Assembly (NCBI RefSeq): GCF_029382225.1
Contig: NZ_JARLTC010000034.1
Location: 1-64,000, forward strand
Direction: 5' to 3'
Source of the DNA: Spongiactinospora sp. TRM90649
Lineage (GTDB): Bacteria; Actinomycetota; Actinomycetes; Streptosporangiales; Streptosporangiaceae
DNA length: 64,000 bases
Below, in pieces: positions 55,938 through 62,916 of the stretch. Both the position numbers and the translations under genes were made by a program. The notes below the pieces were generated by a model that saw nothing but the letters and a program-made list of their open reading frames with translations, made no database searches and was not told where the DNA came from. Position 1 is the first letter of the stretch, and every line of letters begins with the position of its first letter.

Positions 55938-56933
55938 ATGTACATGACCGGCTACAACACGACGATGCTCGAACCGGAGAACAGGTTTCCCTTCTGGTGG
56001 GAGATGTCGTCACGAGCCCATGTCCGCTGCTGGATCCGCAGCGAGCATGAGCGCGACTTCGTCGCGTCCGTGCGCTCGCTGACCTTCGGCGGGCTGGTGG
56101 TGACGGCGCTCACCTATCCCTCACTCCAAGTCGAACGCACGCCCAAGCTGATCCGGCAGGACGATCCGGAGGTGTTCCAGCTCAACCTCCTCACCCAGGG
56201 GCGCGGCGGGATCGAGCACCGCGACCGGCGGGTCACGCTCTCCGGCGGCGACTTCGTGCTGTGCGACAGCTCCTACCCGCTCCAGGGCTGGCGTTCGGCC
56301 GTCGGCTCCCATGCGTCGGCCCTGCTGGTGCAGATACCGCGCCGGTGGCTGCCCTTCTCCGGTGAGGCCATCGACCGGCTCGTCGGCCGGCCCTTCTCCT
56401 CGGCCAAGGGGGGCGCGGCCCTGCTCGCCGAGCACCTTGCCACCCTGATCGCCCGCGGGGAGGAGTGCGCCGACGCTGACGAGGCGGCTCTCGCCGACGC
56501 CGTGATGGCCCTCATCCTGGTGGCGTGCTCGCAGCGCGCCGCCGTCCCGGCCCCGCTGTCTCCCGAGGCACGCAAGCGGGTCCAGCTCAAGCAGATGAAG
56601 CGGTTCATGCTTCAGCGGCTGAGCGATCCGGGGCTCTCGCCCGCGACCGTCGCCGTCGCGCACGGCATCTCGCTGCGGCAGCTGCAGAAGAGCTTCCAGG
56701 CTGAAGGGGTCGGCGTGTCGGCCTGGATCCGGCGCAAGCGCCTGGAGCGCTGCCGCCGGGACCTGGCCGATCCCCTGCTGGCCGACCGCCCCATTCACGC
56801 CATCGCCGCACGCTGGGGCATCGTCGACGGGCCGCACTTCAGCCGGCTGTTCAAGTCGGCGTTCGGGGTCACTCCCGGCGAGTACAGAAAGGTGGTCGCG
56901 ATCGGACCGGATTGCGCGGATATTCAAGAGTGA
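55938..56933 (+). CDS. AraC-family transcriptional regulator
   Basis: 331 residues from the ATG at 55938; the frame opens at 55914. Residues 25-190 are an AraC-binding-like cupin domain (EVFQLNLLTQGRGGIEHRDR; LSGGDFVLCDSSYPLQGW). Residues 230-325 are the two HTH motifs (LSPATVAVAHGISLRQLQKS; RPIHAIAARWGIVDGPHFSR) followed by FKSAFGVTPGEYR. It lies just upstream of the peptide cassette on the same strand and may control it. Inverted arms CATTCGTC (55874-55881) and GACGAATG (55909-55916) in its own upstream region could be an autoregulatory site. Confidence 0.92.
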   Translation: MYMTGYNTTMLEPENRFPFWWEMSSRAHVRCWIRSEHERDFVASVRSLTFGGLVVTALTYPSLQVERTPKLIRQDDPEVFQLNLLTQGRGGIEHRDRRVTLSGGDFVLCDSSYPLQGWRSAVGSHASALLVQIPRRWLPFSGEAIDRLVGRPFSSAKGGAALLAEHLATLIARGEECADADEAALADAVMALILVACSQRAAVPAPLSPEARKRVQLKQMKRFMLQRLSDPGLSPATVAVAHGISLRQLQKSFQAEGVGVSAWIRRKRLERCRRDLADPLLADRPIHAIAARWGIVDGPHFSRLFKSAFGVTPGEYRKVVAIGPDCADIQE

Positions 56934-57044
56934 GGCGCATATTGGCGATGACGCCCGGCCGCTCGCGGAGGAAGTCTGGTCCCCAACCGGGTGCGCACAC
57001 GACCCGGCGTCGGACGGGGATCTACAAAGCGAGGAGCCGTGATC

Positions 57045-57185
57045 GTGACCCTCAGCAAGGTGAGCGAATCAATCGTTCCGGAAGTGAGTGTCGCGGTCCC
57101 CGCCGTCCGATCTGAGCAAGAGATCGCCGCATCCGGCACCGGCCGGACGAGCCCGCAGCGTGATGTGGCCGCGGAATGGCCGTGA
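57045..57185 (+). CDS. Possible short peptide gene
   Basis: 46 codons from a GTG with GAGGAG 8 bp upstream; it begins VTLSKVSESIVPEVSVAV and has no Cys or membrane helix. It sits between the AraC gene and the Cys-rich precursor. The ribosome binding site is good, but nothing else supports it. The rest of 56934-57550 shows no gene I can defend. Confidence 0.3.
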   Translation: MTLSKVSESIVPEVSVAVPAVRSEQEIAASGTGRTSPQRDVAAEWP

Positions 57186-57550
57186 CCGTTTCCGGTGAAC
57201 GACCGTCGGACGGGTCTATACCTCCAGGCCCATCCGAGCGTCGAAGGCTGCTCGGACCGGCACGGCCGTGCCAGGCTCCCCGTGACCGCCGGACCCCCGT
57301 CCCAGCGGGGCGGGTCCCTGATCTCGGCGGGCGTTGACCCCCGCCACCCACCCTCGCCGAGACCACGGCGCGGTCCGGCCCCCGCCGACGCCAACCGCCT
57401 CACCAGCCGTGGGCGCACCCGGTCCCACGACCGCCGGGCGGGCAGGGCCGGACGGATCCGCACCTCAAGGATCTCGTCCGGCCCGCCCGCTCCAACAAGG
57501 TTCCACCCCCCCACCCGAACGGGCGCGATCCGCCCTGAGAAGGAGTAGTC

Positions 57551-57739
57551 ATGACCAAGATGATCAATCGGTTGAGCGACCGGCTCCTCACCCGGTTCGT
57601 GCCGGGAGTGACCGCCGCCGCCGCTGACGCCTGCGGATGCAACTGCTTCGAATGCCGGATGTGGAAGGACGGAAAGATCGTGTTCGGCTGGATCTGCAGG
57701 GACTGTTTCAAGGGGACTTCCTGCGGCTGCCGTTTGTGA
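57551..57739 (+). CDS. Cys-rich secreted peptide precursor (RiPP/bacteriocin-like)
   Basis: 62 residues, with AAGGAG 6 bp before the ATG. Residues 1-27 are a leader: a basic amphipathic helix (INRLSDRLLTRFVPGV) then AAAADA, an Ala-x-Ala site directly before the first Cys. The 35-residue core has eight Cys at 28, 30, 32, 35, 49, 52, 58 and 60 (CGCNCFEC, then ICRDC, then SCGC), enough for four disulfides. The downstream genes encode thiol-redox proteins, an ABC exporter and a signal peptidase, the machinery needed to oxidise, export and cleave such a peptide. No lanthipeptide, lasso or YcaO enzyme is present. The leader is too weakly hydrophobic for a normal Sec signal, so export by the ABC transporter is likely. 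The activity is unknown; antimicrobial or signalling use is inference. Confidence 0.8.
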   Translation: MTKMINRLSDRLLTRFVPGVTAAAADACGCNCFECRMWKDGKIVFGWICRDCFKGTSCGCRL

Positions 57740-57757
57740 TCAAGCCCGCGACAAGGA

Positions 57758-57800
57758 CCCGGAGGGCGGCACGTGGGCGGCTCCCGCGCCGCCCTCCGGG
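57758..57800 (+). terminator. Strong stem-loop between precursor and MauE gene (attenuator)
   Basis: CCCGGAGGGCGGC (57758-57770) pairs perfectly with 57788-57800, a 13-bp GC stem with a 17-nt loop. It lies 18 bp after the precursor stop and 39 bp before the next gene. A partial terminator here would make much more precursor than maturation mRNA, a common design in ribosomal peptide clusters. Confidence 0.7.
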
Positions 57801-57839
57801 GCCCGCGAGACCACCTATGCCCTTACGGGAAGGCGGCCC

Positions 57840-58403
57840 ATGCTGACCTATGTGAGCGTCGCGGGCCAGGTGGCGGCCGGGGCGGTGTACGCCGCCGGGG
57901 TGATCGGCAAGACGCGCGGCCGTACCGCGTATCGGGAGTTCGTCCGGGCGACGGGGCGGCTGCTGCCGGGAAGGATCGGTGCCCGGCGCGCAGGCGTGAT
58001 CGCGCCGCTCGTGATCGCCGCCGAGGCGGCCACGGCGGTACTGACCGCGGCGCTGCCCCGCGCCGGGCTCGTGCTCGCCGCGGCGCTCGCCCTGGTGTTC
58101 ACGGTCGCGGTCGCCGCCGCCCTGCGGCGCGGAGAACGGGCGCCGTGCCGTTGCTTCGGTGCGTCGGCCACCCCGCTCGGTCCCCGGCACATCGCCCGCA
58201 ACGTGCTGCTGCTCGCGGTGGCCGCGACCGGTGCCGCCGCGTCGCCGCCGGGCTGGGCCTACAGCGTGTGGGCCGGTGCCTCATGGGCGGGGCTCGCGCT
58301 GGCCGCCGGATTCGCGGCCATGGTGGCCCTGCTCGTGACCCAATTCGACGCCCTGATCGAGTTGTTCGCCCCATCCCCGGCCACTGTGGATCGGCGGCGC
58401 TGA
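57840..58403 (+). CDS. MauE/DoxX-like redox-associated membrane protein
   Basis: 187 residues with four or five membrane helices (VAGQVAAGAVYAAGVIG; VIAPLVIAAEAATAVLTAAL; LVLAAALALVFTVAVAAAL; ARNVLLLAVAATGAAA; ALAAGFAAMVALLV). The MauE hallmark CRCFG (C103, C105) sits at the membrane edge. MauE-type proteins partner with thioredoxin-like MauD proteins to form disulfides in exported substrates, first described for methylamine dehydrogenase. Here it would help oxidise the Cys-rich peptide. It lies 13 bp before the TlpA-like gene. Confidence 0.88.
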   Translation: MLTYVSVAGQVAAGAVYAAGVIGKTRGRTAYREFVRATGRLLPGRIGARRAGVIAPLVIAAEAATAVLTAALPRAGLVLAAALALVFTVAVAAALRRGERAPCRCFGASATPLGPRHIARNVLLLAVAATGAAASPPGWAYSVWAGASWAGLALAAGFAAMVALLVTQFDALIELFAPSPATVDRRR

Positions 58404-58416
58404 GAAGGAGAAGTCA

Positions 58417-58977
58417 GTGACTGTTCTCGTTGCGGCGATGGTTCTCCTCGCCGTGTTGTGCCTCTTCGACCTGGTGCTGACGTTCGGGGTGATCCGACGC
58501 CTGCGCGAGCACACCGGTCACCTGGAATTCCTGCTCAACGGCGGCGTCGGCGCGGACACGGTCCGCGCCGCGCTGCCTCGGCCGGGTTCGACGGTGTCCG
58601 AGTTCGAGGCCGTCACGACGGCCGGGCAGACCATCACGCGCGACTTCTTCACCGGCCCCACCGTGGTCGCGGTGTTCACCAACCACTGCGAGACGTGCCG
58701 CGAGCGGCTGCCCTCCTTCGTCGAGTACGCCAAGAACACGCACGGTTCCGGTGTCCTGGTCCTGCTCCAGGCCGAGGAGGGCCACGAGACGACCGATGCC
58801 ATGCTGGCCGAGCTGGAGGCGGTCGGGCCGGTCGTGCTCGAAATCACCCAGGGCTCGCTCGGCCGCGCCCTGAACGTCTCGATCTTTCCCGCGTTCTGCC
58901 TGATCGACGCTGGCGGCGTGATCCGCGCCGCGGAGATCGCCCTGGACGATCTACCGCTCGCGGCGGCCCGGTCATGA
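58417..58977 (+). CDS. Membrane-anchored TlpA/MauD-like thioredoxin
   Basis: 186 residues from a GTG behind GAGAAGGAGAAG. Residues 3-25 are a membrane anchor (VLVAAMVLLAVLCLFDLVL). The exported thioredoxin fold has the active site CETC (C91, C94) in FTNHCETCRERLPSF and the cis-Pro region SIFPAFCLID. The adjacent MauE-like gene makes a MauE/MauD-type pair that would oxidise or isomerise disulfides of the peptide. The stop overlaps (ATGA) an 18-codon frame (58974-59030) that in turn overlaps the ABC gene start (GTGA), perhaps as a coupling device. Confidence 0.9.
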   Translation: MTVLVAAMVLLAVLCLFDLVLTFGVIRRLREHTGHLEFLLNGGVGADTVRAALPRPGSTVSEFEAVTTAGQTITRDFFTGPTVVAVFTNHCETCRERLPSFVEYAKNTHGSGVLVLLQAEEGHETTDAMLAELEAVGPVVLEITQGSLGRALNVSIFPAFCLIDAGGVIRAAEIALDDLPLAAARS

Positions 58978-59026
58978 CACACCTCGAAGGCGTGCCGGGT
59001 ACGGGACGGGCAGGCGGGGGCCGGGC

Positions 59027-60868
59027 GTGACGTTCGCGCCCAGGCTCGGCCGGGACGCGGCGCGAGAGACCGCACGGGCGCTCGCCCTCGCGGCCCGCGC
59101 CGCGCCCCGGCAGCTCGCCGTCCACCTCCTCGTCACGCTGGCGGCCTCGGCCGTGCCCGTGTTCGTCGCGTGGTTCACCAAGCTGACCCTGGACCGCCTC
59201 ACCGCGCCCGGCCCGGCCATGGCGGTGATCGGGCTCGCGGCGGGGCTCGCCGTCGTCGGCCTGGTCTCGGCAGTGGTGCCGCAACTGTCCAGATACCTGC
59301 TGGCCGAGCTGGATCGCCGGGTCGCGCTGCACGCCCAGGACCACCTGTTCGCGGCCATCAACCGCTTCCAGGGCCTGCGCAGGTTCGAGGACCCGTCGTA
59401 CCTCGACCGGTTGCGTTTCGCCAGGACCGCCACGGAGTCCACCGGCCAGATCGTCGAAGCGGTGGCCGGGCTCACCAGGGCCGTGCTGACCCTGGGCGCG
59501 TTCGTGCACTCGCTCGCCCTGATCAGCCCGGTGTTCACCGGCGTCCTGCTGATCTGCGTGATCCCCGAGGTGCTCGCCGAACTGCGCCTGGCCCGCCACC
59601 GGGCGGGGATGATGTGGCGGCTCAGCCCCTCGGAGCGGCGGCGGATCTTCTTCGGCGAGCTGCTGGCCTCGGGAGAGGCGGCCAAAGAGGTCAGGCTGTT
59701 CGCGCTCGGCGGGTTCCTGCGCGAGCGCATGAACACCGAACTGGCCGGGGCCAACGCCGTACGGCGCGCCCGCGACCGGCGCGACCTCATCGTGCAGTCC
59801 CTGTTGGCGCTGCTGTCGGCCGTGGTCTCGGGCGGCGGCCTGGTCTGGATCGTCCTCACCGCGAGCGCGGGCCAGGTCAGCGTGGGCGACGTGGCGATGT
59901 TCGTGGCGGCGGTGGCGAGCGTGCGCACCGGGCTCGATGGGGTGGTGACCTCCCTGACGGTCGCGCACCTGCAGCTCGTCACGTTCTCGCACTACAGCGC
60001 GGTACTGCGGGCCGAGCCCGATCTGCCGGTGCCGCCGGAACCGGCCCCGCTGCCCGCCCTCCGGCACGGCATCGAACTGCGCGACGTCTGGTTCCGCTAC
60101 AGCGACGAGCATCCCTGGACCCTGCGCGGCGTGCGGCTGTTCATTCCCTGCGGGCGCTCCCTCGCCCTGGTCGGCCGGAACGGCGCGGGCAAGAGCACCC
60201 TGGTCAAGCTGATCTGCCGGATGTACGACCCCACGCGCGGCGCCATCCTGTGGGACGGCGTGGACATCCGCGATGTCTCGCCGGAACGGCTGCGCGAGCG
60301 GATCGGCGCGGTGTTCCAGGACTTCATGGCCTACGACCTGACCGCCGCCGAGAACATCGCGGTCGGCGACCTGCGGTTCCTCGGCGACGCGTCCCGGATC
60401 GCCGCCGGTGCGATGACCGCCGGCGTGCACGAGGACCTGACCCGGCTGCCGCGCGGCTACGACACGCTGCTCAGCCGTACCTTCTTCGGCGGCAGCGACG
60501 GCGACGACCAGGAGACAGGGGTGCTGCTCTCCGGCGGGCAGTGGCAGCGAGTGGCCCTCGCGCGGGCCTCCCTGCGGGAGGGAAGAGACCTGATGATCCT
60601 CGACGAGCCGAGCGCCGGTCTCGACCCGGAGGCCGAGCACGATATCCACACCCGGCTCCGCCGCACCCGGGAGGGCCGGACCAGCCTGCTGATCTCGCAC
60701 CGCCTCGGCGCGGTGCGCGACGCCGACACGATCGTGGTGCTCGACCAGGGGCAGGTGTCCGAGCAGGGCACCCACGAGGAACTGCTCGACGCTGGGGGCA
60801 CGTACGCGCGGCTGTTCACGCTGCAAGCGGCGGGCTACGCGGCGGTGCCGGAACGGGAGGCGGGATGA
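59027..60868 (+). CDS. ABC exporter (fused permease and ATPase)
   Basis: 613 residues. About six membrane helices in the first 330 residues (VHLLVTLAASAVPVFVAWF; VIGLAAGLAVVGLVSAVVPQ; VLTLGAFVHSLALISPVF; LIVQSLLALLSAVVSGGGLV). The ATPase has Walker A LVGRNGAGKSTLVKLI, a Q-loop in GAVFQDFMAYDL, the signature VLLSGGQWQRVALARA, Walker B LMILDEPSAGLDPE and the H-loop ISHRLG. There is no C39 peptidase domain, so leader removal must come from elsewhere, most likely the S26 peptidase encoded next (ATGA overlap). It is of the class found in ribosomal peptide clusters. Confidence 0.93.
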   Translation: MTFAPRLGRDAARETARALALAARAAPRQLAVHLLVTLAASAVPVFVAWFTKLTLDRLTAPGPAMAVIGLAAGLAVVGLVSAVVPQLSRYLLAELDRRVALHAQDHLFAAINRFQGLRRFEDPSYLDRLRFARTATESTGQIVEAVAGLTRAVLTLGAFVHSLALISPVFTGVLLICVIPEVLAELRLARHRAGMMWRLSPSERRRIFFGELLASGEAAKEVRLFALGGFLRERMNTELAGANAVRRARDRRDLIVQSLLALLSAVVSGGGLVWIVLTASAGQVSVGDVAMFVAAVASVRTGLDGVVTSLTVAHLQLVTFSHYSAVLRAEPDLPVPPEPAPLPALRHGIELRDVWFRYSDEHPWTLRGVRLFIPCGRSLALVGRNGAGKSTLVKLICRMYDPTRGAILWDGVDIRDVSPERLRERIGAVFQDFMAYDLTAAENIAVGDLRFLGDASRIAAGAMTAGVHEDLTRLPRGYDTLLSRTFFGGSDGDDQETGVLLSGGQWQRVALARASLREGRDLMILDEPSAGLDPEAEHDIHTRLRRTREGRTSLLISHRLGAVRDADTIVVLDQGQVSEQGTHEELLDAGGTYARLFTLQAAGYAAVPEREAG

Positions 60869-61308
60869 TCGTGCTGATCCTGATCGGGGGCGTGGTGGCG
60901 GCCGGCGCGGCGGTCCTGTCGTTCCTGCGGAGCCGCTACCTCGTGGTCACCGTGTCGGGGAGCAGCATGGAGCCGACGTACCGGTCCCACGATCGGTTGC
61001 TGGCCCGCAGAACGACGCCTGACCGGCTGCGCCGCGGGCAGGTCGTCGTCTTCTCGCCGCCGAAGCCGACGCGGCGTGGCCCACGTCCGGGCTGGACGGT
61101 GAAGCGGGTCGTCGCGGCACCGGGAGATCCCGTGCCCCGGGATCAGGTGCCCGCGCTCGCGGACGTGCCGGAGACCGAGGTGCCGGAGGGCCGCCTGGCC
61201 GTACTGGGGGACAACTCAGCAGAGTCCTACGACTCCCGTTATTTCGGGTACATCCCGGCGGACAGCCGGATCGCCCTCGTCCTGCGCCCGCTCACCTCCG
61301 CCCCGTAG
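60865..61308 (+). CDS. Short S26-family signal peptidase
   Basis: 147 residues, short for a type I signal peptidase. One membrane helix (IVLILIGGVVAAGAAVLSFL) is followed by the catalytic Ser34 in VSGSSMEPTYRSHDRLL and Lys80 in WTVKRVVAAPGDPV, and the box VLGDNSAESYDSRYFG. The Ser-Lys dyad is intact. Its overlap with the exporter gene and the Ala-Asp-Ala/Cys junction in the precursor make it the likely leader peptidase of the cassette. Confidence 0.92.
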   Translation: MIVLILIGGVVAAGAAVLSFLRSRYLVVTVSGSSMEPTYRSHDRLLARRTTPDRLRRGQVVVFSPPKPTRRGPRPGWTVKRVVAAPGDPVPRDQVPALADVPETEVPEGRLAVLGDNSAESYDSRYFGYIPADSRIALVLRPLTSAP

Positions 61309-61356
61309 CCCCGGGGGCTCTCCCACGCGCGCGGGAGGGGACGGTCGCGCGGCGCG

Positions 61357-61384
61357 CCCCCGGCGCGTTCCCAGCTGCCGGGGG
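61357..61384. terminator. Hairpin between convergent genes
   Basis: CCCCCGGC (61357-61364) pairs with GCCGGGGG (61377-61384) across a 12-nt loop. It lies between the S26 peptidase gene and the convergent hydrolase gene and could end both. Confidence 0.6.
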
Positions 61385-61400
61385 CGGTTCAGGCGGTGGG

Positions 61401-62849
61401 TCAGCGGCAGCTTCCCGTCTCGGGGGCGCAGATCTTCATCTCGGGGTAGCGGGACGACGGCTCGTCCAGCAGGGGTGACCGCTTGCCGCGCAGGTGCCGG
61501 TCGAGGAAGGCGCGGACATATCTGCGGGTGAGTTCGAGGGAGCGGGTCCCGGTCACCTCGGCACCGGAGTCGAGGCCCAGGGCCTCAAGCAGGATCGGGA
61601 CGTCGGTGAAGGACTGGTGGACCGCGCCGGACATCACGAGCCAGCGCTTCCAGCCGGTCATGAGCCGCCAGTCGCGGTCCCAGGACACGTCGCGGGAGCC
61701 GGGGCTGTGCCGTTCCTGGTTGCCCAGCAGCATGAACGGCCGGGACAGGGCGCCCGGCGGGATCGGGGCGTAGGTCGTGCCGTCCATGTCGATCCCGGCG
61801 CGTACCCGGGAGTCGCCGAGCATGGCCGCGACCGCGCTCGCGCCGCCCAGCGACTGGCCCACCATGGCGATCCGCGACCGGTCGATCAGCGCGGCGCCCG
61901 GCCACCTGGGCTGCTTCCCGGTGAGTTCGTCGAGTACGAAGGAGACGTCGGCCGCCCGGATGGCGACGGTCTTCGGGCCGTGGTCCGGCTGCTCGTCGGT
62001 CTCGCAGGCCACGCACGTGGCGACCCGGCCGTCGGGGAAGGTCGTGGCGTAGCTCTCGTAGGTGTGGTCGACGCCGACCACGATGTGACCACGGCTGGCC
62101 AGTTCCTCGGCCAGGCCGGTGAGCGTCCGGCGGGGCTTGGTGAAGCCGGGGGACAGCACCACGAGCGGCAGCCGGCCCTCGTGCCCGGCGACGGGGGCGG
62201 CGTCCTTGATCGCGTGCGTCCGGGTGCCGCTCAGGATGTCGTACGGCACGCCGCTGATCCGCGCGCCCTTCAGGTGCAGCTCGGACTCCTTCGGCGTCAG
62301 GTACGGGAGCTTCGGGCCGCGCGCTTTCCGGCTCGCCGGGTACCAGACGGTGGCCATCAGCTCCCGCGCCTTGACCTCGGGCACCCAGGGGTCGGGCCGC
62401 GAGGTGTCCTTCAGGTAGAGGTCGGTGGCCCCTACCTGATAGGGGCCGGTCGGTGCGGGCAGCACCGGGGTCCGGGGCGTGGCCGTCGGCGTGGGGGAGG
62501 GCGGCGGGGATACTGCCGGGGAGGGGACGGGCGAGGGCGGTCCCGCAGCCGAAGCGGCGGCGGACGGCGGCGCCAGCAGGCACCCGACGGCCGCGAAGGC
62601 CAGCACCCCGGCGCCCACCGCCCGGCCACGCCGCGGGGCCGCGGCCCGGCCACGTGCGCCCGCGGCGGTCTCGTAACACCCGGCGGGGGCGGTTCGCCCC
62701 TGTCCAGAGGCCGCCATCCCATCAGTCCCGCCCGGGGTGGTTCGCCGTCGGCTGCGGGGCGCCGTTCTGGCGGGCTCGGTGGGCATGGTCGGTCCATGCC
62801 CGGTCGGGCTCTCGTGCCGAGGCTGGTGATCAGGGCGTTGTTGACTCAT
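61401..62849 (-). CDS. Exported or membrane-anchored PAF-acetylhydrolase-type alpha/beta-hydrolase
   Basis: 482 residues. The ATG at 62849 has AAAGGGA 7 bp upstream. A long basic, Thr/Arg-rich cytosolic segment (1-76) precedes one hydrophobic segment (GAGVLAFAAVGCLLAPPSAA) and a Pro/Ser linker, so the enzyme is probably anchored outside the membrane. The catalytic domain resembles PAF-acetylhydrolase II/PET-hydrolase-like enzymes: LPLVVLSPGFTKPRRTL, nucleophile in IAMVGQSLGGASAVAAML, acid in AGIDMDGTTY and base in SGAVHQSFTDVP. Substrates may be lipids, esters or polyesters. Cys pairs in VACETDEQ and CAPETGSC suggest disulfides. Confidence 0.85.
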   Translation of the reverse strand: MSQQRPDHQPRHESPTGHGPTMPTEPARTAPRSRRRTTPGGTDGMAASGQGRTAPAGCYETAAGARGRAAAPRRGRAVGAGVLAFAAVGCLLAPPSAAASAAGPPSPVPSPAVSPPPSPTPTATPRTPVLPAPTGPYQVGATDLYLKDTSRPDPWVPEVKARELMATVWYPASRKARGPKLPYLTPKESELHLKGARISGVPYDILSGTRTHAIKDAAPVAGHEGRLPLVVLSPGFTKPRRTLTGLAEELASRGHIVVGVDHTYESYATTFPDGRVATCVACETDEQPDHGPKTVAIRAADVSFVLDELTGKQPRWPGAALIDRSRIAMVGQSLGGASAVAAMLGDSRVRAGIDMDGTTYAPIPPGALSRPFMLLGNQERHSPGSRDVSWDRDWRLMTGWKRWLVMSGAVHQSFTDVPILLEALGLDSGAEVTGTRSLELTRRYVRAFLDRHLRGKRSPLLDEPSSRYPEMKICAPETGSCR

Positions 62850-62916
62850 CAGGATGTCCCTTTCTTGAGGTTGTGGACGGCCGGTGCCATGACGGCCGGC
62901 CGGAAAGCCCGGTAGG

